Assembly (NCBI GenBank): GCA_963775835.1
Contig: CAVZKV010000002.1
Span: forward strand, 310,001 to 374,000
Direction of reading: 5' to 3'
From: AWTP1-13 sp963775835
Lineage (GTDB): Bacteria > Pseudomonadota > Alphaproteobacteria > Rhizobiales > Hyphomicrobiaceae
Length of the DNA stretch: 64,000 bases
Both the position numbers and the translations under genes were made by a program. Of the stretch, positions 1 through 8,491 are shown in pieces. The stretch's first letter is position 1. Every line of letters starts with the position of its first letter. A model generated the notes under the pieces. It was not told the DNA's origin. It did no database searches and saw nothing but the letters and a program-made list of their open reading frames with translations.

Positions 1-136
1 ATTGCACAGCTGAAATCATTCGCGTGTGCGGCTCGAGCGCTTGCATCCGCTTATCGAGCGCCGTTTGGGCGCCGGACGGCGTGCCTAGGAGTATGCCAGC
101 CAAGCCAACCCAGGCGCTCAGTCCCCTTATGCGCAA
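1..136 (-). CDS. Possible secreted protein, N-terminal fragment cut by window edge
   Basis: On the - strand a frame opens at a TTG at 136-134 and stays open to the left edge, about 45 codons. A G-rich Shine-Dalgarno-like run lies just upstream. The start reads like an export signal: basic LRIRG, a hydrophobic stretch rich in Leu/Gly/Ala, then SGAQ as a plausible cleavage site, followed by ALDKRMQALEPHTRM. I do not recognise the family. It would lie downstream of erpA on the same strand, separated by about 150 bases. The call rests on the signal-like start only, so it is tentative. Confidence 0.3.
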   Translation of the reverse strand, partial: MRIRGLSAWVGLAGILLGTPSGAQTALDKRMQALEPHTRMISAVQ

Positions 137-287
137 CGTCTTTCCCCCTTGCTCAAATTCGCCGTGCCGTGAGGCGCGACCCCCAGGCGGGAAAGACGCT
201 GAAGATGCGGTGAAAAAGTGGCGGCCAAGCTCCGCGACGGCCGGGGCTTCGACGCGGCCGGAGGCACGGCGCGCGCCACCTAAGCGA

Positions 288-620
288 TCAGACGGAAAAA
301 CTGGTGCCGCAGCCGCACGACGCGGTCGCGTTGGGATTGATGACCTTGAAGGAGGAGCCGATCAGGTCGTCCACGAAGTCGATTTCGGAACCGGCCATGT
401 ACTCGAGCGACATCCGATCGATGAGCACGCGCGCGCCGCCGCGCTCGATGATGAGATCATCCGCCTCCGATGCACCAACGAGGTCGAACTTGTATTGAAA
501 GCCCGAGCAGCCGCCGCCTTCGACGCTGACCCGCAAAAGCGGCTTGTCGGGCTGGCCGGCGACGATCTCCGCAATCCGCCGCGCCGCACGATCCGACACG
601 GTAACTTTTGGATGTTCCAT
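288..620 (-). CDS. erpA: A-type iron-sulfur cluster insertion protein (ErpA/IscA family)
   Basis: Small A-type carrier that passes [2Fe-2S] or [4Fe-4S] clusters to apo-enzymes in the cytoplasm. The 110-residue product has the three family cysteines: Cys38 in GGGCSGF and Cys102/Cys104 in the C-terminal SCGCGTSF. Length matches the family. The start chosen is ATG at 620, giving MEHPKVTVSD. A GTG-type extension to 647 adds nine residues absent from typical members. It is divergent from dgt, an arrangement common in alphaproteobacteria. ErpA and IscA cannot be told apart with certainty from sequence alone; lack of other isc/suf genes nearby favours ErpA. Confidence 0.9.
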   Translation of the reverse strand: MEHPKVTVSDRAARRIAEIVAGQPDKPLLRVSVEGGGCSGFQYKFDLVGASEADDLIIERGGARVLIDRMSLEYMAGSEIDFVDDLIGSSFKVINPNATASCGCGTSFSV

Positions 621-774
621 TAGTTTTGCATCACTTTTGGGCACCACTTTTGGCCTGGTGCGGCCTATGCACTATCCTATGCTCTATGCTGAGGCACGAT
701 TCTTGGCCAGCAAGATAGGTCTTAGCCATCAAGATAGGACGGCGCGGAAGCTTGTCAAACCTCGGAATCGGCGC

Positions 775-2001
775 ATGGCCAAGGCGATGATCGATGAGCC
801 GGCGGGGGCGGGCCACGCGGGCGCGCCTGCCAGGCGCACGCTGGCCCCCTATGCCACGCGCCCGGAGCTGAGCGCCGGGCGGCTTTACCGCGAACCTGCC
901 TGTCCCATGCGCACCCCCTTCCAGCGCGATCGCGACCGGATCGTGCACGCCACCTCCTTCCGGCGCCTCACCTACAAGACGCAGGTGTTTATTTTTCACG
1001 AAGGCGACCACTATCGCACGCGGTTGACCCATAGCCTGGAAGTGGCGCAGATCGCGCGTGCCATCGCGCGCCTGCTCTGGCTCGATGAGGATCTCGCCGA
1101 AGCCCTGGCGCTGGCCCATGACCTCGGGCATCCACCCTTTGGTCATGCCGGCGAACGGGCGCTTGCAGCGGCCATGGCGGCCTACGGCGGTTTCGATCAC
1201 AACGCCCAAAGCTTCAAGGTGGTGACGCGGCTCGAGCGCAAGTATGCGAGTTTCGACGGTCTGAATTTGACCTTCGAGACGCTCGAGGGCTTGGCCAAGC
1301 ACAATGGACCGTTGCCGGACGGCGAGCGTCAGGCGCCGACCCTCCGCACGGCCATCGCCGAAAGCGGCCTCGAGAGCAAACTGCATTTGCCTTTGTTCGC
1401 CCCCGCCGAAGCCCAGGTTGCGGCCATCGCCGACGATATCGCCTACGATAGCCATGACCTCGATGACGGCCTGCGCGCCGGCTTGCTCAGGATCGAGGAG
1501 TTGGCCACGGTCGCCATGGTCGGCCGCTTTCTGGACGACGTGCCGCGCACGAATATCGACACCCAGCGTCTGATCTATGAGATCAACCGGCGCATGATCA
1601 CCGCCATGATCGAAGATGCCGTGGCCGAATCGCGGACCCGGCTTGCCAGCTTGCGGCAGCCAAGCCTCGAGAGCGTGCGGACGGCCGAGCGCGCCATGGT
1701 GGCCCAGTCCGAGCGCGTTGCGAGGCAGGCCGAGGGCCTCAAAGCGTACCTTTATGCCAATGTCTACCGCCATCCCCGCGTCATGCGGATCATGCGCGAC
1801 GCCGAGGCCATCGTTAGCGACCTATTTGCGCGCTACCTGCGCCAGCCGGAAGAAATGTCGGGCACACTGGGGGAGGCCGGGCAGGCGGCGAGTGGCGGCA
1901 GCCGCGCCGCGATCGTGGCCGATTTCGTTGCCGGCATGACCGATCGCTACGCCATCAAGGAACATCGTCGGCTGTTTGACGCTACGCCGGAATTGCGATA
2001 G
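775..2001 (+). CDS. dgt: Deoxyguanosinetriphosphate triphosphohydrolase-like protein
   Basis: HD-domain enzyme that hydrolyses dNTPs to deoxynucleoside and triphosphate. The 408-residue product has the HD metal site: His86 in RLTHS, His115-Asp116 in AHDLGHPPFGH, and the distal Asp in AYDSHDLDDG. The N-terminal FQRDRDRI.H..SFRRL block is typical of the alphaproteobacterial dGTPase-like group. ATG 775 is chosen because the upstream in-frame extension (from 544) overlaps erpA antisense and is not family-like. ATG 787 is an alternative. It lies 56 bases before argS, likely in the same transcript. Confidence 0.92.
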   Translation: MAKAMIDEPAGAGHAGAPARRTLAPYATRPELSAGRLYREPACPMRTPFQRDRDRIVHATSFRRLTYKTQVFIFHEGDHYRTRLTHSLEVAQIARAIARLLWLDEDLAEALALAHDLGHPPFGHAGERALAAAMAAYGGFDHNAQSFKVVTRLERKYASFDGLNLTFETLEGLAKHNGPLPDGERQAPTLRTAIAESGLESKLHLPLFAPAEAQVAAIADDIAYDSHDLDDGLRAGLLRIEELATVAMVGRFLDDVPRTNIDTQRLIYEINRRMITAMIEDAVAESRTRLASLRQPSLESVRTAERAMVAQSERVARQAEGLKAYLYANVYRHPRVMRIMRDAEAIVSDLFARYLRQPEEMSGTLGEAGQAASGGSRAAIVADFVAGMTDRYAIKEHRRLFDATPELR

Positions 2002-2057
2002 TCGGCCCCGGCTCCCAAAGCGCGGCACGGAAAGCCTCGGATCGATTGGATTTAGCC

Positions 2058-3818
2058 ATGAACGCCCATGCCCTCGTGCAAAGCCGGATCGTGGCCGCGC
2101 TGCAGTCGCTGGAGCGCGAGGGCGTCCTGCCGCCGGGGCTCGATTTCGCCGCCACCGAGGTGACCCCGCCGCGCGATGCCGCCCACGGCGAGCTTGCCTC
2201 CAATGCCGCCATGGTGCTGGCCAAGCCCGCGCGCATGAAGCCGCGCGACATCGCCGAGAAGCTGGCCGCCAAGCTGGCGGACGCACCGGATATCGCCAAG
2301 GTCGAGATCGCCGGCCCGGGTTTCGTCAATCTGACGTTCGCGCCGCGGTTTTGGCAGGGGGTGGTGGCTCAGATCCTCAAAGAAGGGGCCGCCTATGGGC
2401 GCACCGACGTCGGTGGGGGCAAGCGCATCAACATCGAATACGTGTCCGCCAATCCCACCGGACCGATGCACGTGGGGCATTGCCGCGGCGCCGTTTTCGG
2501 TGATGCGCTGGCCAGCCTGTTGGCGTTCGTCAACTACGACGTCACGCGCGAGTACTATATCAATGATGCCGGCGCCCAAGTCGACGTCCTCGCCCGCTCC
2601 GCCTATCTGCGCTATCGCGAAGCCCTCGGTGAAGCGGTCGGCCCAATTCCGGCCGGGCTTTATCCTGGCGACTATCTCAAGCCCGTCGGCGCGCGGCTTG
2701 CCGCCAAGCATGGCCGCGACTTGCTGAACCTCCCCGAGGAGCGCTGGCTGCCCGTGGTGCGCGAGGACGCCATGGCAGCGATGCTGGCCGCCATCAAGGA
2801 CGATCTGGCGGCGCTCAACATCCGCCACGATGTCTTCTTTTCCGAACGCTCCCTGACGCAGTGCGGTCACGATGAAGTGAAGGTGACCATCGACGAATTG
2901 CGCGCCAAGGGCATGATTTTCGAGGGCCGGCTGCCGAAGCCTAAGGGTCACGATGAGGCGGACTGGGAGGACCGTGAGCAGACCTTATTCCGGTCGACGG
3001 CCTTCGGTGACGACGTCGATCGTGCTCTGCAGAAGTCGGACGGCAGCTACACCTATTTCGCCTCGGACCTCGCCTACCACCACAACAAATTGGCGCGCGG
3101 GTTCCTGCACCTGATCAACGTGTTCGGTGCCGATCACGTGGGCTACATCTCGCGCATGCGTGCCGCCGTCACGGCGCTCTCGGAGGGCAAGGCCGACCTC
3201 GACATTAAGGTCTGCCAGCTGGTGAAGCTGTTGCGTGCCGGCGAACCGGTGCGGATGTCGAAGCGCTCGGGCACCTTCGTGACCTTGCGCGACGTGGTCG
3301 ATGAAGTGGGCCGCGATCCGGTGCGCTTCATGATGCTTTATCGCAAGAACGACGCCCCGCTCGATTTCGATCTCGCCAAGGTGCTTGAGCAGTCCAAGGA
3401 CAACCCGGTCTTTTATGTGCAGTACGCACACACGCGGGCCAAGTCGGTGTTCCGCAATGTGAGCGAGGTTTTCCCGCAGTTGACCGAAGCCTCCCCGGAA
3501 TTGGTCCGCGCCGACCTGGCACGGCTCAACGACCCCGGCGAGATCGATCTGATCCGCAAGCTTGCCGCCTTCCCGATTGTCCTGGCGGCCGCGGCCAAGA
3601 GCCATGAGCCGCACCGCCTGGCGTTCTATCTGTATGATTTGGCTTCAGCTTTTCATGCCCAATGGACCAAGGGCAATGAAATGCCACATTTGCGATTTAT
3701 TCAGGCGGCCGATGGGACACTGACCACCGCACGCCTTGCGCTTATTCTCGCCAATCAGCAGGTGTTGGCGACGGGCTTGGCGATTCTCGGCGTACACGCG
3801 CCAGTTGAGATGCGGTAG
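2058..3818 (+). CDS. argS: Arginyl-tRNA synthetase
   Basis: Class I aminoacyl-tRNA synthetase charging tRNA-Arg. The 586-residue protein has an N-terminal Add-1-type domain, the HIGH-equivalent HVGH at 138-141 after SANPTGPM, a KMSKS-equivalent MSKRSG near residue 400, and the C-terminal DALR anticodon-binding domain. ATG 2058 is preferred over the TTG at 2046 because the family begins close to this Met. It starts 56 bases after dgt and precedes the SPOR protein by 49 bases, the usual order in Rhodospirillales. Confidence 0.97.
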   Translation: MNAHALVQSRIVAALQSLEREGVLPPGLDFAATEVTPPRDAAHGELASNAAMVLAKPARMKPRDIAEKLAAKLADAPDIAKVEIAGPGFVNLTFAPRFWQGVVAQILKEGAAYGRTDVGGGKRINIEYVSANPTGPMHVGHCRGAVFGDALASLLAFVNYDVTREYYINDAGAQVDVLARSAYLRYREALGEAVGPIPAGLYPGDYLKPVGARLAAKHGRDLLNLPEERWLPVVREDAMAAMLAAIKDDLAALNIRHDVFFSERSLTQCGHDEVKVTIDELRAKGMIFEGRLPKPKGHDEADWEDREQTLFRSTAFGDDVDRALQKSDGSYTYFASDLAYHHNKLARGFLHLINVFGADHVGYISRMRAAVTALSEGKADLDIKVCQLVKLLRAGEPVRMSKRSGTFVTLRDVVDEVGRDPVRFMMLYRKNDAPLDFDLAKVLEQSKDNPVFYVQYAHTRAKSVFRNVSEVFPQLTEASPELVRADLARLNDPGEIDLIRKLAAFPIVLAAAAKSHEPHRLAFYLYDLASAFHAQWTKGNEMPHLRFIQAADGTLTTARLALILANQQVLATGLAILGVHAPVEMR

Positions 3819-3867
3819 AGTTGTGATTCGCAGGGGGCGAGCGGGCAACGTTTAGGGGAAGCCGCGC

Positions 3868-5250
3868 ATGTCGCGAAACGGTCTAGTTGGACAACCACGG
3901 GTACCGGGGCGCCGGTCGGCAGCAGACCAGGATCAGTACGCTGGCGGCCAATCGGGCTGGCCATCGCCGCCGGGTGGCGATCCACACCAGCAAGACTACG
4001 CTCCGCCCGCCGGCCACGCGCCGCAGCACAGTCAGGGTTACTACTTTCCACAGCCTGCCGAGCCCGACCCCAACCAAGGCTACCCCCTGCAGCCGGTGAA
4101 CCAGGCCTTGCCCTTCGATCGCCTGCCACAAGCGTCCGCGCCACCCACCACGCAGTGGGATGCCCAGCAGCAGCGCGACGCCGGCCACTATGATCTTGGC
4201 AGCTACCTGCCGACCGGCGGCGATCCCCGCGGCTACGGGCCGGCGGAGGCGCCGCCGTTTGCGGGTTCCGCCGATGGTCCCTTCCGCCACCAGTATGCGG
4301 CCCGCGACGGGTACGCAGAATCGGACGGTGAGTATGAGGCGATGGGTGATGAAGAGGGCGACGAACCGCGGCGCGGACGGCGCGGGCTGGTGATCGCCGG
4401 GGCGCTGGTCGGCGCCATCGGTCTTGGCGGGGCCATGGCCTACACCTACAAGACCTTCATCGCCACGCCGACGCGTGCTCCCGTCGTCAAAGTGTCGGAT
4501 GCCGGACCAAGCAAGGTGAAGCCGTCCTTGTCCGGTGGCAAGGAGTTCGCCCACACGGACAAGAAGCTGCTCAACCGCCTCGAAGAGGAGGGCGGTGGAT
4601 CGCAACGGGGCGGCGCCGCCGACGATCGCGCCAACGAGGATCCCAACGCGCCCCGCCGCGTGCGCTCAATTCCAATCTCGCCTGCCGGGGCGGGCGGCGC
4701 GGCCGCAGCCGTACCTGGCATTACGCTCGACAATATGGGCCCATCCGGCGGGGCGCCCCCGCCGCCCTCGCGCGTACAGATCCCGACGGCGCCGCCGCCA
4801 CAGGCGACCGTGGCGAGGGCGGAGGCCTCGGTGGCGGCGCCCCCGGTCAGGGTTGTCGCCGCCCCGCCGCCGGCACCAGCCGCGGCTGGCGCCGAAGCGG
4901 CCCCGCCTGCGCCCAGAAAAGTCGCGGCGATACCCCAGGCGCCAACGCGGGAGGCGCCCCAGCCCAAGGTCTCCTCGGCGGTGGTCACGGCCAGCACCAC
5001 CGGCTACGTGGCCGTGCTCTCATCGCAAAAATCGCGCATGGATGCGCTGAAGGCCTTCGCCGACCTGCAGCAGAAGTACGGTGACGTGCTCTCAAGCAAG
5101 ACCCCCGACGTGCAGGAAGCCAACCTCGGCGACAAGGGCGTCTGGTATCGGGCTGTCGTTGGTCCGCCGGTATCGCGCGATGCGGCATCGGGTATATGTT
5201 CGCAGCTGAAGGCGGCCGGCTATGCCGGTTGTTGGGTAACGGCCTATTAG
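3868..5250 (+). CDS. SPOR domain membrane protein
   Basis: Bitopic inner-membrane protein that probably binds denuded septal peptidoglycan. The layout is a Pro/Gln/Gly-rich cytoplasmic region (1-165), an acidic then basic patch, one membrane segment (about 174-192), a long Pro/Ala-rich periplasmic linker, and a C-terminal SPOR domain (about 382-460) ending in CWVTAY. The linker is low-complexity and should vary between strains. It sits between argS and nagZ, so it clusters with a peptidoglycan recycling enzyme, fitting a cell-envelope role. The exact SPOR subfamily cannot be assigned. Confidence 0.9.
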   Translation: MSRNGLVGQPRVPGRRSAADQDQYAGGQSGWPSPPGGDPHQQDYAPPAGHAPQHSQGYYFPQPAEPDPNQGYPLQPVNQALPFDRLPQASAPPTTQWDAQQQRDAGHYDLGSYLPTGGDPRGYGPAEAPPFAGSADGPFRHQYAARDGYAESDGEYEAMGDEEGDEPRRGRRGLVIAGALVGAIGLGGAMAYTYKTFIATPTRAPVVKVSDAGPSKVKPSLSGGKEFAHTDKKLLNRLEEEGGGSQRGGAADDRANEDPNAPRRVRSIPISPAGAGGAAAAVPGITLDNMGPSGGAPPPPSRVQIPTAPPPQATVARAEASVAAPPVRVVAAPPPAPAAAGAEAAPPAPRKVAAIPQAPTREAPQPKVSSAVVTASTTGYVAVLSSQKSRMDALKAFADLQQKYGDVLSSKTPDVQEANLGDKGVWYRAVVGPPVSRDAASGICSQLKAAGYAGCWVTAY

Positions 5251-5293
5251 CGGCGGGGGAACCAAGCCGGGCGGCGCGGGACCCCAACCCGCG

Positions 5294-6325
5294 ATGCACG
5301 ATGGGACCCGTATGCAATCAGCGTTCATCACAGGCTTGGCGGGCCAAGAGCTGGCCCCGCGCGAGGCCGCCCTCCTGAAGGCGGCGCGGCCCTGCGGTAT
5401 CATTTTGTTCAAGCGCAATATTCTCGAGCCGGAGCAGGTGCGCCGCCTGGTCGAGGCTGCGCGCGCGGCCGTCGGTTTGCAGGATTTTTTGGTGCTGATC
5501 GATCAGGAAGGGGGGCGCGTGCAGCGGTTGACGCCGCCCCACTGGCGCGACCGACCGGCGGCCGCGCGTTACGGGGCGGCGCACGCTCGCGATCCCGCCG
5601 GGGCGGTGTGCGCGGTTCGCTTTGCCGCCGGGCTGGCGGCGCGGGAGCTGTTCTCCTTGGGCATTAATACCAGCTGCGCGCCGGTCCTCGACCTCGCCGT
5701 TCCGGGCGGCCACGACATCATCGGCGATCGGGCCTATGGGACCACGCCCGACCGGGTCATTGCGCTCGGCCGTGCCGTTGCGGAGGGCTTGCTCGCCGGT
5801 GGCGTGCTGCCGGTTATCAAGCACATGCCTGGGCATGGGCGGGCGACCAAGGACAGCCACCTGGAGTTGCCGACCGTGGCGGCGACCCGCGCCGACCTCG
5901 AGGCCTCCGATTTTGTGCCCTTCCGGGCCCTGGCCGATCTGCCGGCGGCGATGACGGCCCACGTCGTGTTCTCCGCCATCGACCCCACGGCTCCTGCCAG
6001 TGTTTCGCCGCGCCTGACGCGCGAGGTGATCCGCGAGAGCATCGGCTTCGACGGCCTGCTCATGAGCGACGACCTGGGCATGGCCGCCCTGTCGGGCAGC
6101 ATGCCGCAACGAGCCGAAGCGGTGCTGCGGGCCGGATCCGACGTGGCGCTGTTGTGCGGCGGCGACTGCGCCGAGATGGAGGCGGTAGCCACCGTTGTTC
6201 CCCCGCTCGCCGGGCGCTCGCTTGCCCGCTTCAAGCGGGCCTGCGCCGCCATCGGGCAACAGCAGGCGCTGGACCTGGCCGCGGCAGAGGCTTGCCTGGC
6301 CGAGGTTTTGCGCGCCGATGCCTGA
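5294..6325 (+). CDS. nagZ: Beta-N-acetylhexosaminidase (peptidoglycan recycling)
   Basis: GH3 enzyme that removes N-acetylglucosamine from anhydro-muropeptides in the cytoplasm. The 343-residue protein carries the GH3 NagZ signature KHMPGHGRATKDSH at 176-189, which contains the catalytic His and its partner Asp. The SDDLGM segment near residue 260 holds the presumed nucleophile Asp. No signal peptide is seen, as expected. ATG 5294 is taken; ATG 5312 (MQSAF) is an equally good start. It follows the SPOR gene by 43 bases and precedes scpA, the same order as in related genomes. Confidence 0.94.
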   Translation: MHDGTRMQSAFITGLAGQELAPREAALLKAARPCGIILFKRNILEPEQVRRLVEAARAAVGLQDFLVLIDQEGGRVQRLTPPHWRDRPAAARYGAAHARDPAGAVCAVRFAAGLAARELFSLGINTSCAPVLDLAVPGGHDIIGDRAYGTTPDRVIALGRAVAEGLLAGGVLPVIKHMPGHGRATKDSHLELPTVAATRADLEASDFVPFRALADLPAAMTAHVVFSAIDPTAPASVSPRLTREVIRESIGFDGLLMSDDLGMAALSGSMPQRAEAVLRAGSDVALLCGGDCAEMEAVATVVPPLAGRSLARFKRACAAIGQQQALDLAAAEACLAEVLRADA

Positions 6326-6379
6326 AATCAGTGTAGGCTTGCCCCCGATGATCAACAGTTTATCCACCGGTGAGACGCC

Positions 6380-7231
6380 GTGATCGAGCCTGGCGGCAAC
6401 AACGCGGTCGCGGGAGCGGTGCCGCACACCGATCTGGAGTCCTGGGAGGCCCCCGACGAGGTCCCCCGGGACGAGGAGGCGTTGGTGGTTGCCCTCGATG
6501 GCTTCGAGGGGCCGCTCGATGTGCTGCTGATTTTGGCGCGCACGCAAAAGGTCGATCTCGCCAAGATTTCGGTGTTGGCGCTGGCGGAGCAGTACCTTTT
6601 GTTTATTGCCCAGGCGCAGCAGCTGAGACTTGAGCTCGCCGCCGACTACCTGGTGATGGCCGCCTGGCTCGCCTACCTCAAGAGTCGCCTGCTGCTGCCC
6701 CGGGAAAGCGCCGGCGACGACCAGCCCACCGGCGAGGAATTGGCGGCGCGGCTGGCTTTCCGCCTGCAAAGGCTGGAGGCCATGCGCGGTGCCGCGGCGA
6801 CCTTGATGACGCGCAAGCGCCTCGGCCGCGACGTGTTTGGGCGCGGCATGCCCGAGGGCGTGCGCACCATCAGGGTGCGCCAATTCACGGCGGCGATCTA
6901 CGATTTGCTCAAGGCCTACTCGGAGCAGCGCAAGCGCACGATCAAGCGCGTGCACGTGGTGCCGCGGCGGGTCGTGTGGTCGATCAAGGAGGCGCGCGAG
7001 CGCTTGCAGGCTCTCGTGGGCAAGTGCGACGCGAGCTGGGTGCAGCTCGACCTGTTCCTGGAGCAATACGGCGCCGCGCCGGACATGGCGCGCACGGCGC
7101 TGGCAAGCTCGTTTGGGGCCACGCTGGAGATGGCGCGCGATGGGCTGTTGGAACTCTCGCAGGCGGAGCCCTTTGCCCCCATCTATGTGCGCAAGCGCGA
7201 AGAAGGGGCGCATTGGCAGCGCGTGACTTAG
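6380..7231 (+). CDS. scpA: Segregation and condensation protein A (kleisin)
   Basis: Kleisin subunit that bridges SMC heads in the chromosome condensin. The 283-residue product has the conserved N-terminal FEGPLDVLL block (about 35-45), the DLAKISVLALAEQYL helix, the AADYLVMAAWLAYLKSRLLLP segment, and a C-terminal winged helix. It starts at a GTG (6380) preceded by the ccggtgagacgcc leader; no better in-frame ATG exists upstream of the conserved block. Partner scpB follows after 48 bases. The smc gene is not in the window. Confidence 0.94.
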   Translation: MIEPGGNNAVAGAVPHTDLESWEAPDEVPRDEEALVVALDGFEGPLDVLLILARTQKVDLAKISVLALAEQYLLFIAQAQQLRLELAADYLVMAAWLAYLKSRLLLPRESAGDDQPTGEELAARLAFRLQRLEAMRGAAATLMTRKRLGRDVFGRGMPEGVRTIRVRQFTAAIYDLLKAYSEQRKRTIKRVHVVPRRVVWSIKEARERLQALVGKCDASWVQLDLFLEQYGAAPDMARTALASSFGATLEMARDGLLELSQAEPFAPIYVRKREEGAHWQRVT

Positions 7232-7279
7232 GCGTGTGGCGTCGGAGCTAGAACACTGCAGAAGAACAAGAGGACACCC

Positions 7280-8122
7280 ATGGTTCCGCCGAAGCTCTCG
7301 GTGCGGCCGTCCGAGACCCGGGCCGAGGCGGACCGCCGCGAGGCGGCCGCCGAAGGCGCCCTCGACGCCAGCGAGGTGTTGGCGCACGAGGGTTGGCGGG
7401 GACTGCCCTCCAACGTCGCCCACTTGCCGTCGGCGGATCGGCGTGAGCAGTTGCGCATCCTGGAGGCGCTCCTGTTCGCCGCCTCCGAGCCGCTGGCGGA
7501 GGTGTATTTGGCGACCCACCTGAAGTCGGATGATGACGTGGCGGCGCTGCTGGACGAGCTCAAGGGTTTTTATGCCAGCCGCGGCGTCAATTTGGTGCGC
7601 GTGGCGGGCAAGTGGGCGTTCCGCACGGCGGAGGACCTCTCCTATCTTTTGGAACGACATGCCACGGAGCAACGGCGCCTATCCAAGGCGGCGATGGAGA
7701 CCCTGGCGATTATCGCCTACCACCAGCCGGTGACCCGCGCCGAGATCGAAGACATCCGGGGCGTGGCGGTCTCGCCGGGCACCCTCGACGTGCTGATGGA
7801 GGTGGGCTGGGTCCGCCTCAGGGGACGCCGTCGTGCACCAGGACGTCCCATCACCTACGGCACGACGGAACAGTTCCTCGATCACTTTGGGCTCGACGCC
7901 ATCAAGGATCTGCCCGGGCTGGCTGAGCTCAAGGGCGCGGGGTTGCTCGACAGCAACTTGCCGCCGGGCTTCACGGTGCCCGAACCGACGGATGCCGCCG
8001 CCCTGATGCCGGATGAGGTTCCCCTCGATGCGGGAGAGGACGAACCAACCATCGGCTTTCTCGCCTTCGAGCAAGGCGCCGACGATGACGGTGAGGAGGG
8101 GCCGCCGCGCGGGGCGGCCTGA
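7280..8122 (+). CDS. scpB: Segregation and condensation protein B
   Basis: Winged-helix partner of ScpA in the SMC complex. The 280-residue product has the typical REQLRILEALLFAASEPL helix, the MSK-type core with TLAIIAYHQPVTRAEIEDIRGV, and the RGRRRAPGRPITYGTT segment. N- and C-terminal tails are longer than in many ScpB proteins; the C-terminal tail is acidic and Pro-rich. ATG 7280 has AGAGGACA upstream. It is cotranscribed with scpA by position. Confidence 0.94.
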   Translation: MVPPKLSVRPSETRAEADRREAAAEGALDASEVLAHEGWRGLPSNVAHLPSADRREQLRILEALLFAASEPLAEVYLATHLKSDDDVAALLDELKGFYASRGVNLVRVAGKWAFRTAEDLSYLLERHATEQRRLSKAAMETLAIIAYHQPVTRAEIEDIRGVAVSPGTLDVLMEVGWVRLRGRRRAPGRPITYGTTEQFLDHFGLDAIKDLPGLAELKGAGLLDSNLPPGFTVPEPTDAAALMPDEVPLDAGEDEPTIGFLAFEQGADDDGEEGPPRGAA

Positions 8123-8491
8123 TCGCGCGCCAAACGCGCCTTTTGGCCCCGCGCCACCGGCGGCGGCCTCAGGGCCGAGCCAGCCGCGGCGCACCACCTT
8201 CCCCCGTGATGCCGCCGCGACTGTTAAGCGGCCAGCACAGATGGGCCCATGGGGCTCAAGCCGCCGCAGGCGGTCCATGGGCTTGAGTTGCTCGCCCGCA
8301 ACGCAATCCCCGCGACGGCCAGGCCTGTCTGCCAGGCGCGCGGCGGTTGCGCCGATCCTGTGCCCGTCGCCTGGACTGGATTGAGGTTTGGCGTTGGCTA
8401 GAAGACGGGCTCAATTTAGGATACCTCGGCGATTGGCTTTGGATTTCGCCGCCGAGCGCCGGGGCGCTCGTGGCACGGCAAGGGCGCGGGC
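8123..8491. other. Intergenic region with imperfect hairpin
   Basis: No gene is supported here. The region holds an inverted repeat, CTCAAGCC at 8255-8262 against GGCTTGAG at 8280-8287. Two overlapping alternative pairings share it: CCCATGG 8246-8252 with CCATGGG 8275-8281, and CCGCC 8261-8265 with GGCGG 8269-8273. There is no T-run, so it is not a classic terminator. The last 100 bases are less GC-rich and may hold the promoter of the following ABC gene. Confidence 0.5.

Noticed and set aside
24..623. A 199-codon + strand frame at the left end
   Set aside because: It runs antisense through erpA, whose cysteine motifs are clear, and has no recognisable domain.
5318..7672. A 784-codon open frame on the - strand
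   Set aside because: It lies antisense to nagZ, scpA and scpB, is rich in Arg/Gln/Gly/His, and has no family features. Such long antisense frames are common in high-GC DNA with strong third-position bias.
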